Positions 20,892-29,329 of a stretch of DNA of 51,801 nucleotides are shown in pieces (positions within the stretch are counted from its first letter, which is position 1; each line of letters begins with the position of its first letter). Position numbers and translations under genes: made by a program. This stretch comes from Hydrogenophilales bacterium 12-61-10 (lineage in GTDB: Bacteria; Pseudomonadota; Gammaproteobacteria; Burkholderiales; Thiobacillaceae), in the NCBI GenBank assembly GCA_002279795.1, contig NCCT01000043.1, positions 1 to 51,801 of the forward strand, given 5' to 3'. The notes beneath the pieces are model-generated. The model was not told where the DNA came from, did not search any database, and worked only from the letters and a program-made list of their open reading frames with translations.

Positions 20892-20981
20892 GCTTACGGC
20901 AACTCGCGCCGCATCTGCGGGCCTATTTAATGTTCCCGCCTCATTTGCGGGCTGTATTAATGTTCCCGCCGCATCTGCGGG
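20892..20981. repeat. Three 30-bp tandem repeats at the lysS 3' end
   Basis: The blocks 20892-20921, 20922-20951 and 20952-20981 are tandem copies of a 30-bp unit. The last lies in the lysS 3' end and encodes PQMRREH plus the stop; the middle copy differs at a few bases and the first is more diverged. Each contains a small CCGCA...TGCGG hairpin. The unit is a multiple of three, so it looks like in-frame duplication of the gene end, with the extra copies left as untranslated 3' sequence. Confidence 0.8.
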
Positions 20982-22462
20982 AAGAGGATCACGTCGCGGA
21001 TGCTCGGCGAGTCGGTCAGCAACATCACCAGGCGGTCGATGCCGATGCCGCAACCGCCGGTGGGCGGCAGGCCATGCTCCAGCGCGCGGATATAGTCGGC
21101 GTCGTAGTGCATCGCTTCCTCGTCGCCGGCCTCTTTTTGGCGCACCTGATCCATGAAGCGTTCGGCCTGGTCTTCGGCGTCGTTCAGCTCCGAAAATCCA
21201 TTCGCCATTTCACGCCCGGTGATAAACAGCTCGAAGCGTTCGGTGATGTCCGGCTGGGTGTCGGAGCGGCGCGCCAGCGGTGACACTTCGGCGGGGTAGT
21301 CGATGATGAACGTCGGCTGAATCAGCAGCGTTTCGGTGGTTTCCTCGAAGAAGGACAGCTGCAGGCCGCCGAGGCCATCGTACGGGCGGTATTTACCTTT
21401 CATCGCCTTGAACTGGCCGATCAGCCAGTCGCGGTCGTTCAATTGCTCAACCGTGTAATGCGGGTGGTAATGGCGGATCGCCCCGACTATGGTGAGGCGG
21501 GCGAACGGCTTGCCGAGGTCGATTTCATGGCCCTGATAGGGCACCACGGTCGAGCCGGTGGCGGCGATCGCGGCAGCGCGAATCAAAGACTCGGTGAAGT
21601 CCATCAAATAGCGGTATTCGCGATAGGCCTCGTAGAACTCCATCATGGTGAACTCGGGGTTGTGTCGCGTCGACAGGCCTTCGTTGCGGAAATTGCGGTT
21701 GATCTCGAATACCTTTTCGAAGCCGCCGACCACCAGCCGCTTGAGATACAGCTCGGGCGCGATGCGCAGGAACATTTCCATGTCGAGCGCGTTGTGGTGA
21801 GTGGCAAACGGCTTGGCCGCCGCGCCGCCGGGGATGGGATGCATCATCGGCGTTTCGACTTCGAGAAAGTCGCGCTCAATCATGAAGCCGCGGATCGCCG
21901 AGATGATCTTCGAGCGGCGCATGAAGGCTTCGCGCGCGACATCGTTGGTGATCAGGTCGAGATAGCGCTGGCGGTATTTCTGTTCCTGGTCGGCCAGGCC
22001 GTGGAATTTTTCCGGCAGCGGGCGCAAGGCCTTAGCCAGCAGACGGATGGAGCGGGCCTGGATGGTGAGCTCGCCTTTGTTGGTCTTGAACAGGATGCCG
22101 GTCACGCCGATGAAATCGCCCAGATCCCAGTGCTTGAACGCGTCGTGCGATTCCAGCCCGGCATGGTCGTTCGACACATACACCTGAATCTGCCCGCTCA
22201 TGTCCTGCAGGGTGGCGAAGCTGGCCTTGCCCATCACGCGCTTCAGCATCATGCGGCCGGCCAGTTGCACTTCGACCGCTTCGCCTTCCAGCGCTTCCTT
22301 GGTCTTGTCGCCGTGGGCGGCGGCCAGCTTGCCGGCGTAGTCGCGGCGATCGAAATCGTTGGGGAAGGCGACGCCCTGTTCGCGGATCGCGGCCAGCTTG
22401 GCGCGGCGCTCGGCGATGATCTGATTTTCGTCGAGGATGGGAGCGGAAGTGGGTTCGGTCAT
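20957..22462 (-). CDS. lysS: Lysyl-tRNA synthetase, class II
   Basis: The 501-residue enzyme charges tRNA-Lys. An N-terminal OB-fold anticodon domain (about residues 60-145) precedes the class II core: motif 1 around [16 protein letters not shown], motif 2 around [20 protein letters not shown], and motif 3 [13 protein letters not shown]. Length and motifs are normal. In many proteobacteria lysS directly follows prfB; here prfB is 16 kb away with an accessory island between them. Confidence 0.97.
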   Translation of the reverse strand: MTEPTSAPILDENQIIAERRAKLAAIREQGVAFPNDFDRRDYAGKLAAAHGDKTKEALEGEAVEVQLAGRMMLKRVMGKASFATLQDMSGQIQVYVSNDHAGLESHDAFKHWDLGDFIGVTGILFKTNKGELTIQARSIRLLAKALRPLPEKFHGLADQEQKYRQRYLDLITNDVAREAFMRRSKIISAIRGFMIERDFLEVETPMMHPIPGGAAAKPFATHHNALDMEMFLRIAPELYLKRLVVGGFEKVFEINRNFRNEGLSTRHNPEFTMMEFYEAYREYRYLMDFTESLIRAAAIAATGSTVVPYQGHEIDLGKPFARLTIVGAIRHYHPHYTVEQLNDRDWLIGQFKAMKGKYRPYDGLGGLQLSFFEETTETLLIQPTFIIDYPAEVSPLARRSDTQPDITERFELFITGREMANGFSELNDAEDQAERFMDQVRQKEAGDEEAMHYDADYIRALEHGLPPTGGCGIGIDRLVMLLTDSPSIRDVILFPQMRREH

Positions 22463-22485
22463 GATGCCAACTCAATAATAGGGGT

Positions 22486-22917
22486 TTAGTAAAAAATGGC
22501 GACGGGAAGACCGAGCGCTTTGGCCGCTTCGGCTTGATGCTTGTCGGCGGTGGCGAAACTGGTCGCACCGAAATGGCGGGCATAGGCTAGATGCAGCGCA
22601 TCGAGCGCACGCAGGGGCAGCTCCGGAATCAGGTCGATCAGCTGCCTCGCTTCAAGAAACAGATTGGGCGCGTCGTGCTGGATGCGCCAGGAATGCGCTT
22701 GCACATCGCGGTCAAATTCGGCGAGGGCGACGCGTTCGAGTGGCGGGTCGATCTGCTGGGCGCGCCGGCGCCGTGCCAGCACACAGCGGAATTCCACCAG
22801 GGTTAGCGGGCTGGTGACGACTTCGTCCTGTGCATCCGCCCAGTCGAGTACGTCCAGCGAGCGGGGCTCGCGGATATAACATTTGGCCAGCGCGCTGGTG
22901 TCGATATAGGCGCTCAA
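22486..22917 (-). CDS. PIN-domain toxin, VapC-like (module 1)
   Basis: The 143-residue PIN-fold ribonuclease has the acidic catalytic set at Asp6 (YIDTSAL), Glu42 (TLVEFR), Asp106 (ALDALHLAYA) and Asp125 (ATADKHQ). Such toxins cut tRNA or rRNA when not bound by antitoxin. The start codon overlaps the stop of the upstream antitoxin (ATGA), a standard toxin–antitoxin layout. It lies 23 bp from the lysS start on the same strand. RNA target unknown. Confidence 0.88.
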   Translation of the reverse strand: MSAYIDTSALAKCYIREPRSLDVLDWADAQDEVVTSPLTLVEFRCVLARRRRAQQIDPPLERVALAEFDRDVQAHSWRIQHDAPNLFLEARQLIDLIPELPLRALDALHLAYARHFGATSFATADKHQAEAAKALGLPVAIFY

Positions 22918-23144
22918 ACGCGGTCCTCGCGCTCTTCTGCCAGAATGGCCTCGCTGGGAATCGTTTGCATCGGTTGGCTTTCCAGGAACGCCCGCAACGA
23001 GCGTACCCGGCGCTTGGGCTCGACCGGCAAAATCCGCGCCACCGGCTCGCCATGCTTGACCACCAGGATTTCGTCGCTGTCAGCGAACATCTGGTCGGGG
23101 TGCGACAGGCCCTCGCGGGCTTCGCGGATCGTCAGGGTTTTCAT
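22914..23144 (-). CDS. Phd/YefM-type antitoxin (module 1)
   Basis: The 76-residue protein begins MKTLTIREAREGLSHPDQMF and continues DEILVVKHGEPVARILPV, the N-terminal DNA-binding fold of Phd/YefM antitoxins. The C-terminal half is acidic and probably wraps the PIN toxin encoded just downstream. GGAGG lies at the right spacing before the ATG at 23144. Two direct repeats flanking a -10 box upstream fit autoregulation. The longer frame to 23258 is not supported. Confidence 0.85.
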   Translation of the reverse strand: MKTLTIREAREGLSHPDQMFADSDEILVVKHGEPVARILPVEPKRRVRSLRAFLESQPMQTIPSEAILAEEREDRV

Positions 23145-23167
23145 CGGCAGCCTCCGGGCGGCAAAAC

Positions 23168-23195
23168 GTGACACAATTATAGCCGATGTGACACA
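23168..23195 (-). promoter_or_regulatory. Promoter with direct-repeat operator, TA module 1
   Basis: On the reverse strand TGTGTCAC occurs twice (23195-23188 and 23175-23168), exactly 20 bp apart and so on the same face of the helix. The perfect -10 box TATAAT (23181-23176) lies between the copies. This is a natural site for binding of the antitoxin or toxin–antitoxin complex to shut its own promoter. A -35 box is not clear. Confidence 0.72.
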
Positions 23196-23276
23196 CCGAT
23201 TTTCCAGTAAGAAATCCGAATCTGGCTGCCTCAACCAGGAAATCCAGAATGAACCCAAGCCGATAGGCGTTTTTCC

Positions 23277-25076
<1,800 letters not shown>

Positions 25077-25127
25077 GCAAGCAGGCAATCCGCAGGGCTT
25101 TGACGAATGCCAAGCCTCGCCCTATAG

Positions 25128-25149
25128 TTAACCGAAAGGTTAATTAACC
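25128..25149. promoter_or_regulatory. Probable ArsR operator
   Basis: TTAACC, GGTTAA and TTAACC lie in alternating orientation, forming one inverted repeat across GAAA and a second perfect palindrome GGTTAATTAACC. The site lies 17 bp before the arsR-type start codon and fits autoregulation. It stands out as AT-rich in a GC-rich region. Confidence 0.65.
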
Positions 25150-25165
25150 GATAGAGAAACTACGC

Positions 25166-25717
25166 ATGATCCCCGCAACAGACACCTTGAGCATGACCTT
25201 TGCTGCGCTGTCGGATCCCACGCGACGGGCAATGCTGGCGCGTCTGGTGCAGGGCGAGGCCTCGGTAAACGAGCTGGCCGCGCCATTCAAGATGAGCCTG
25301 CCCGCCGTCTCGAAACACATCAAAATGCTGGAAAAAGCAGGGCTGCTGATCAAGACCCGCCAGGCGCAGCAGCGCCCCTGCAAAATCGATGGCGAGCAAC
25401 TCAAGCAAGCGGTTGACTGGATAGAACAGTACCGGCAGTTGTGGGAAGGCCGTCTGGACCGTCTGGATGCCTATCTGCTGGAACTGCACGCCAGTGAATC
25501 CGCGGCCACCCCGACGCAGGAAATGGCGCCCAATCCAGACGCACGCAAGCCAACCGAAACACCGGCCAAGCCCAAAAGAAGTGCCGGAAAGCTAGCTCAA
25601 TCCGCCACAAGCTCCAAAAAACCCAAGCCCGCCACACGATCCGTACGCAAGCACCCCATAGCCAAGGAGAAAACAGATGACGACGACCTTCAACAACAAA
25701 TTGGATTTGACTTTTGA
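25166..25717 (+). CDS. ArsR family regulator with long basic C-terminal tail
   Basis: Residues 1-100 form an ArsR winged helix ([20 protein letters not shown], then [18 protein letters not shown]). There is no metal-binding ELCV Cys motif, which fits the class that pairs with SRPBCC/AHSA1 genes. Residues about 112-168 are a low-complexity tail rich in Lys, Pro, Ala and Ser, resembling histone-H1-like tails. This roughly doubles the usual 110-residue length. The last 41 bp overlap the next gene. Confidence 0.87.
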   Translation: MIPATDTLSMTFAALSDPTRRAMLARLVQGEASVNELAAPFKMSLPAVSKHIKMLEKAGLLIKTRQAQQRPCKIDGEQLKQAVDWIEQYRQLWEGRLDRLDAYLLELHASESAATPTQEMAPNPDARKPTETPAKPKRSAGKLAQSATSSKKPKPATRSVRKHPIAKEKTDDDDLQQQIGFDF

Positions 25718-26183
25718 GCGCATCGTCGATGTGCCGCCCCAGCTAGTCTGGCGGGCCTGGACGGAACCCGAGTTGATCAAGCAATGGTTTTGCCCCTTGC
25801 CATGGAAGACGATCGATGCCGAAGTCGATGTGCGCCCCGGCGGTATTTTTCGCACCACCATGCAGTCGCCAGAAGGCAAAGACTTTTCCAATATCGGCTG
25901 CTACCTGGAAACGGTCAAAAACGAAAAGCTCGTCTGGACCAATGCCCTATTGCCCGGCTTTCGCCCCGCATTGATGAACGCCCCCTGCGGCGATGAAGCG
26001 GCCGAATTCATGTTCACCGCCAAGGTCGAAATGGCCCCGCACGGCGAAAACGGCACCCGCTACCGCGCAACCGTCATTCATGCAGACGAGGCGGGATGCC
26101 GGTTGCACGCTTCCATGGGCTTTGAAGAAGGCTGGGGCGTGGCGCTCGACCAACTGGTCGCCATGGTCAAGCGGGGCATTTGA
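25677..26183 (+). CDS. SRPBCC/AHSA1 domain protein
   Basis: The 168-residue protein has the START-like AHSA1 pattern: [54 protein letters not shown], and the C-terminal [14 protein letters not shown]. It probably binds a small hydrophobic ligand; the reaction is unknown. AAGGAGAAAACAG precedes the ATG. The 5' end overlaps the ArsR-type gene, and the pair ArsR–AHSA1 is a recurrent two-gene operon. Confidence 0.87.
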   Translation: MTTTFNNKLDLTFERIVDVPPQLVWRAWTEPELIKQWFCPLPWKTIDAEVDVRPGGIFRTTMQSPEGKDFSNIGCYLETVKNEKLVWTNALLPGFRPALMNAPCGDEAAEFMFTAKVEMAPHGENGTRYRATVIHADEAGCRLHASMGFEEGWGVALDQLVAMVKRGI

Positions 26184-26247
26184 ACAAGCGGATTCGCATC
26201 CTCTTGATTGGAAAGGAAGAACAAAACCGTGGCGCGTTTTATTTCGC

Positions 26248-26282
26248 TTGACTGATATAAACATATTGTTTATGTTTGGCGC
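26248..26282 (+). promoter_or_regulatory. higB1 promoter with operator in spacer
   Basis: A -35 box TTGACT (26248-26253) and a -10 box TATGTT (26271-26276) are separated by 17 bp. The perfect palindrome ATAAACATATTGTTTAT (26257-26273) fills the spacer and reaches into the -10 box. Six bases separate the -10 box from the GTG start of higB1, so the predicted transcription start coincides with the start codon. Confidence 0.72.
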
Positions 26283-26564
26283 GTGATTCAAACCTTCGCC
26301 AACCCGGAAACAGAGCATTTCTTTGCAACCGGCAAGTCTCGACGTTTGCCGATAGAAATCCTGAAACGTGCGGCCATGCGTCTGAGTCAACTTCACGCCG
26401 CCGCCCAAATTGAAGATTTGCGAATGCCGCCGTCCAACCAGCTGGAAAAGCTGGCGGGCGACCGCCAGGGCCAATGGAGCATACGCATCAACGGCCAATG
26501 GCGCGTGTGTTTCAGGTTCGAAGGCGGCCATGCCTTCGATGTTGAAATCGTTGATTACCACTAA
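26283..26564 (+). CDS. higB: HigB/RelE-family toxin (module 2)
   Basis: The 93-residue protein starts at GTG with MIQTFANPETEHFFATGKSR and contains NQLEKLAGDRQGQWSIRING and WRVCFRFEGGHAFDVEIVDY. This is the signature of the HigB branch of RelE-like mRNA interferases that cut translated mRNA on the ribosome. The N-terminus fits the family exactly, so GTG is the right start, although no ribosome binding site precedes it. The antitoxin gene follows by 9 nt, the reversed toxin-first order typical of higBA. Confidence 0.92.
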   Translation: MIQTFANPETEHFFATGKSRRLPIEILKRAAMRLSQLHAAAQIEDLRMPPSNQLEKLAGDRQGQWSIRINGQWRVCFRFEGGHAFDVEIVDYH

Positions 26565-26573
26565 GGAAATGCC

Positions 26574-26870
26574 ATGACCAAAAACGGATTGCCCAGCATC
26601 CACCCTGGGGAGTTTCTGGCCGAGATACTGGAAGACCTGGGTATGTCGCAAGCCGAGTTCGCGCGGGCGATTGACGTTTCGCCCATGCGCATATCGCACG
26701 TCATCAAGGGATCGCGTCCGGTCACGGCAGAGCTGGCCCTGCTCTTCGGCCGCGCGTTCGACCAGACGCCGCAGTACTGGCTGAATCTACAGGCCGACTA
26801 CGACCTCAAAACAGCCGAAGCGAGCATGGGTGAGCGCTTGCGGGCCGTTCATTCGGTGGCGCATGCTTGA
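26574..26870 (+). CDS. higA: HigA antitoxin (module 2)
   Basis: The 98-residue protein has an XRE-type helix-turn-helix: HPGEFLAEILEDLGMSQAEF, then ARAIDVSPMRISHVIKGSRP, and the C-terminal FDQTPQYWLNLQADYDL typical of HigA/VapI antitoxins. It neutralises the upstream HigB and represses the operon, probably at the palindrome in the higB1 promoter spacer. AAGGAAATGCC precedes the ATG. Confidence 0.92.
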   Translation: MTKNGLPSIHPGEFLAEILEDLGMSQAEFARAIDVSPMRISHVIKGSRPVTAELALLFGRAFDQTPQYWLNLQADYDLKTAEASMGERLRAVHSVAHA

Positions 26871-26973
26871 GGCTTAATCAGCAATACTGGTTTGTCCCGT
26901 TGGGATGGACAGCACGTCATGTAGCGCAGTATCCTGCACACTATTCTGTAATCTATCAGCAAAGAGGTCGGTC

Positions 26974-27315
26974 ATGGGCTTTTCCACCGGCGATGTCGTG
27001 CCGTTCACACAGGCGCGCGCCAATCTCTCTGAACTCGCCGATCAGGCCAAGGCTGGCGCCGAAAAGATCATCACCAAGAACGGCGAGAGTTACGTCGCCC
27101 TGATCGACGCCGACCGACTGGATTATTACCACCGGCTGGAACGCGAACGCATCCATCTGCTGCTCATCGACGACGCCCGCCGTGGTCTGGCTGACATCGC
27201 CGTCGGTCGGACCTTCGAGGCCGATGGTGCCATCGAGCGGCTGCAACAGCGCCGGGCCGCCACCGATTCCGCCAAACCGTCCAACGCTGGCAAGCCCATC
27301 CGCAAGCGTGGCTGA
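26974..27315 (+). CDS. Phd/YefM-type antitoxin (module 3)
   Basis: The 113-residue protein begins MGFSTGDVVPFTQARANLSE and continues LADQAKAGAEKIITKNGESY and VALIDADRLDYYHRLE, a Phd/YefM DNA-binding fold. A basic C-terminal extension follows, and the last 8 bp overlap the toxin gene start. AAGAGGTCGGTC precedes the ATG; an ATG at 26905 would add an unrelated Cys/Ser-rich stretch. It is distinct in sequence from the module 1 antitoxin. Confidence 0.83.
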   Translation: MGFSTGDVVPFTQARANLSELADQAKAGAEKIITKNGESYVALIDADRLDYYHRLERERIHLLLIDDARRGLADIAVGRTFEADGAIERLQQRRAATDSAKPSNAGKPIRKRG

Positions 27316-27691
27316 GCAGCTGTACCGCGTCGAACTGACCGCGAGTTTTATGGAACGCCTCGACGCCGTCGAAGCCTTCCTGCTGCAAGCCGACGCGGGT
27401 CTCGCCTTCGATACGCTGCTGGCCGAATTGCGCGCCTCGGTCATCCCCAACCTGAGCCGCTATCCGCGCATCGGCCGGTGCTACCTGGACCGTCCGCCCC
27501 AATCGGCCGAAGCGCTGGCCCAACTCGCCGCGCTTCCGACCGGAGCCGCCCTGGCCCTGCGCGAATACCTGCATGGCGACTACCTCATGCTGTACACCGT
27601 GTCAGAGGCGGAAGCTACCGTATACCTGTTGTCCATCCGGCATCACCGCGAGCTTTCGTTTGATTTTTCTCGGCTGTGGCCTGGGGCGTGA
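27308..27691 (+). CDS. ParE/RelE superfamily toxin (module 3)
   Basis: The 127-residue protein from the GTG at 27308 has an early helix pair (YRVELTASFMERLDAVEAFL) and a C-terminal strand set ALREYLHGDYLMLYTVSEAE, then VYLLSIRHHRELSFDF. The last element is the typical RelE/ParE end with basic residues. Whether it targets gyrase or mRNA cannot be decided. It overlaps its antitoxin by 8 bp. The longer frame from 27182 lies antiphase inside the antitoxin gene and is rejected. Confidence 0.8.
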   Translation: MAEQLYRVELTASFMERLDAVEAFLLQADAGLAFDTLLAELRASVIPNLSRYPRIGRCYLDRPPQSAEALAQLAALPTGAALALREYLHGDYLMLYTVSEAEATVYLLSIRHHRELSFDFSRLWPGA

Positions 27692-27787
27692 TGTCTGCCG
27701 CGCATGTGGGGACTGACCCTATTTTTTGCGTTTCCGTAAGGAGCTGGATTCCTTGTACATCCACGTACAGAAGGAGAGGTTGTTCAA

Positions 27788-28513
27788 ATGACGTACAACT
27801 CTGCAGTCAACAGGGCGTACGAAATGACTGCTGAAGAAGATCGCCTAAAGAACATCGACGCGATGGGTGAGCAAGTTGGTTCAATCTATTCGCTGTTGTG
27901 GCAGGAACTTGCCTGGCTCTATCTAACTTGGGCTGAGTATGTGGCGCTATTCGGGACAAAAGAGTCTCGCGTCACGCTTCTCAACGGTGCTGCCCCGGCA
28001 TTCACTCGCATAGTGCAGGACTCCTTGTGGGAAGGAATCATTCTGCATATCGCCAGGCTGACCGACCCACCGAAGTCCATGGGTAAGTCCAATCTCTCAG
28101 TTCGCGCCCTTGAAGAAGCTCTGACGGACGATGTTCTAAAGGTGAGAGTCGGTTCATCTGTGAAGGAAGCACTAGATGCATCGGATTTTTGCCGCGATTG
28201 GAGAAATCGCCACTTAGCCCACCGGGATATGCATCTCGCGCTTAGGACCGGGGGCGAGCCACTAAAGCCGGCTTCCCGCCTGAAGGTGAGGGAGGCATTG
28301 GGCGCACTTGCCGATGTTCTCAATGTTCTTTCACGGTATTACTTTAATTCCACAACCTTCTTCGATCTGGACGTTCGTGTTGGTGGTGGGTCAGGCGGAG
28401 CAATGTCATTGTTGTACTACATCGACATGGGCGTGGAAGCTGAACGAGTCAGGGAAGAGCGACTCAAGAGTGGAAACTTCGATCCAAATGACTATCGGCC
28501 ACGAGATCTGTAG
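27788..28513 (+). CDS. HEPN/AbiU2-like protein
   Basis: The 241-residue protein is all-helical by composition. It carries the HEPN ribonuclease motif as RNRHLAH (Arg139 to His145) within DFCRDWRNRHLAHRDMHLAL, a pattern seen in HEPN_AbiU2 proteins. Those are abortive-infection or toxin-type RNases. No cognate nucleotidyltransferase or antitoxin is adjacent. Base use is visibly poorer in GC than in neighbouring core genes, and GGGGAC/GGGTCAG-type remnants flank the gene at 27707-27730 and 28515-28550, which hints at transfer. The family assignment rests on the motif and helical context, so it is moderate. Confidence 0.65.
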   Translation: MTYNSAVNRAYEMTAEEDRLKNIDAMGEQVGSIYSLLWQELAWLYLTWAEYVALFGTKESRVTLLNGAAPAFTRIVQDSLWEGIILHIARLTDPPKSMGKSNLSVRALEEALTDDVLKVRVGSSVKEALDASDFCRDWRNRHLAHRDMHLALRTGGEPLKPASRLKVREALGALADVLNVLSRYYFNSTTFFDLDVRVGGGSGGAMSLLYYIDMGVEAERVREERLKSGNFDPNDYRPRDL

Positions 28514-28552
28514 CGGGGACATGCACAGAAGCCGGGGTCAGGTCTTTCATCA

Positions 28553-28933
28553 TCACACTCCCATGTCTGTTGCCTTGATCAAACTCTCCGCCGGTATCCC
28601 CAGCCCGGTGTGCAGTTTGCGGATCATCGCCAGCGTCAGCGGGCGTTTGCGGTTGAGGATTTCATAGACCCGGTTCATGCGCCCGATCATGGGTTCGAGG
28701 TCTTTGGGGGTGAGGTCGCCCTGTTCCATGCGGAATTTGATGGCCTCGACGGGGTCAGGCAAATCCACCGGAAAGTGCCGGGTCTCGTAGGCTTCTGCCA
28801 GTGTAAGCAGGATGTCGAAACGATCACCGTCCGGCGTGCCGGGTTGGGGTTCGTTGTCGAAATAGGTGGAAATTTCGCGCATGGCGGCACGGTAGTCGGC
28901 TTGGGTACGGATGGGGCGGATGTCCATGTTCAT
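28553..28933 (-). CDS. HigA-type XRE antitoxin (module 4)
   Basis: The 126-residue protein has an N-terminal helical part (MNMDIRPIRTQADYRAAMRE) and a C-terminal helix-turn-helix with LTPKDLEPMIGRMNRVYEIL and RPLTLAMIRKLHTGLGIPAE. This matches the longer HigA-like antitoxins that pair with PF09907-type HigB. Its ATG overlaps the toxin stop (ATGA). Order is toxin first. It is clearly different from HigA of module 2. Confidence 0.88.
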   Translation of the reverse strand: MNMDIRPIRTQADYRAAMREISTYFDNEPQPGTPDGDRFDILLTLAEAYETRHFPVDLPDPVEAIKFRMEQGDLTPKDLEPMIGRMNRVYEILNRKRPLTLAMIRKLHTGLGIPAESLIKATDMGV

Positions 28934-29235
28934 AACTCCATTTCCACAGTTTCGGCATCGATGGTGTCGTACTCCGCATGCGTGCCGATGAATTTGATGT
29001 ACAGCGCGCCGAAGCGATAGGCCACGGCGACAACCATGCGGTAATCGTTGCCCTTGATGTTGAATACCACGCGGCGGTTTTTGAGGATGCTGGCGTGGCG
29101 AAAAACCGCTTTGATGTCGGAAGGCTGTTGCCAATTACCTTGCCGGGCTTCGTCGATCCAGGCTTCCAGATGAGACTTTGCGGCCGGATGACGAATCCAG
29201 TAGTCGCGAAGGATTTTGATGGCGACGATGCGCAT
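28930..29235 (-). CDS. HigB-type mRNA interferase toxin (module 4)
   Basis: The 101-residue protein has the HigB_toxin family layout: AKSHLEAWIDEARQGNWQQP, then DIKAVFRHASILKNRRVVFN, IKGNDYRMVVAVAYRFGALY and KFIGTHAEYDTIDAETV. The conserved FIGTHAEYD end is present. It is predicted to be a RelE-fold ribosome-dependent RNase. The ATG lies 6 nt downstream of a -10 box without room for a ribosome binding site. The antitoxin gene overlaps its stop. Confidence 0.9.
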   Translation of the reverse strand: MRIVAIKILRDYWIRHPAAKSHLEAWIDEARQGNWQQPSDIKAVFRHASILKNRRVVFNIKGNDYRMVVAVAYRFGALYIKFIGTHAEYDTIDAETVEMEL

Positions 29236-29241
29236 GGCTGG

Positions 29242-29270
29242 ATCATAGTCCCATTATGGGATTAGTCCAA
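29242..29270 (-). promoter_or_regulatory. higB2 promoter with operator in spacer
   Basis: On the reverse strand the -35 box TTGGAC (29270-29265) and the -10 box TATGAT (29247-29242) are 17 bp apart. The palindrome TCCCATTATGGGA (29249-29261) lies in the spacer. The toxin ATG begins 6 nt after the -10 box. The geometry is the same as at higB1 although the sequences are unrelated. Confidence 0.72.
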
Positions 29271-29329
29271 GCTGCAGCAGCAGACGCTACGTCTGTCTTG
29301 CTTTGAGGACGACACGGCCGCTTTTGCAA

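Noticed and set aside
20892..20981. Possible CRISPR array
   Set aside because: The 30-bp units are contiguous with no spacers between them and include coding sequence of lysS, so this is a simple tandem repeat.
27707..28550. Insertion sequence around the HEPN gene
   Set aside because: No transposase and no clear terminal inverted repeats or target duplication could be seen, only short similar remnants.
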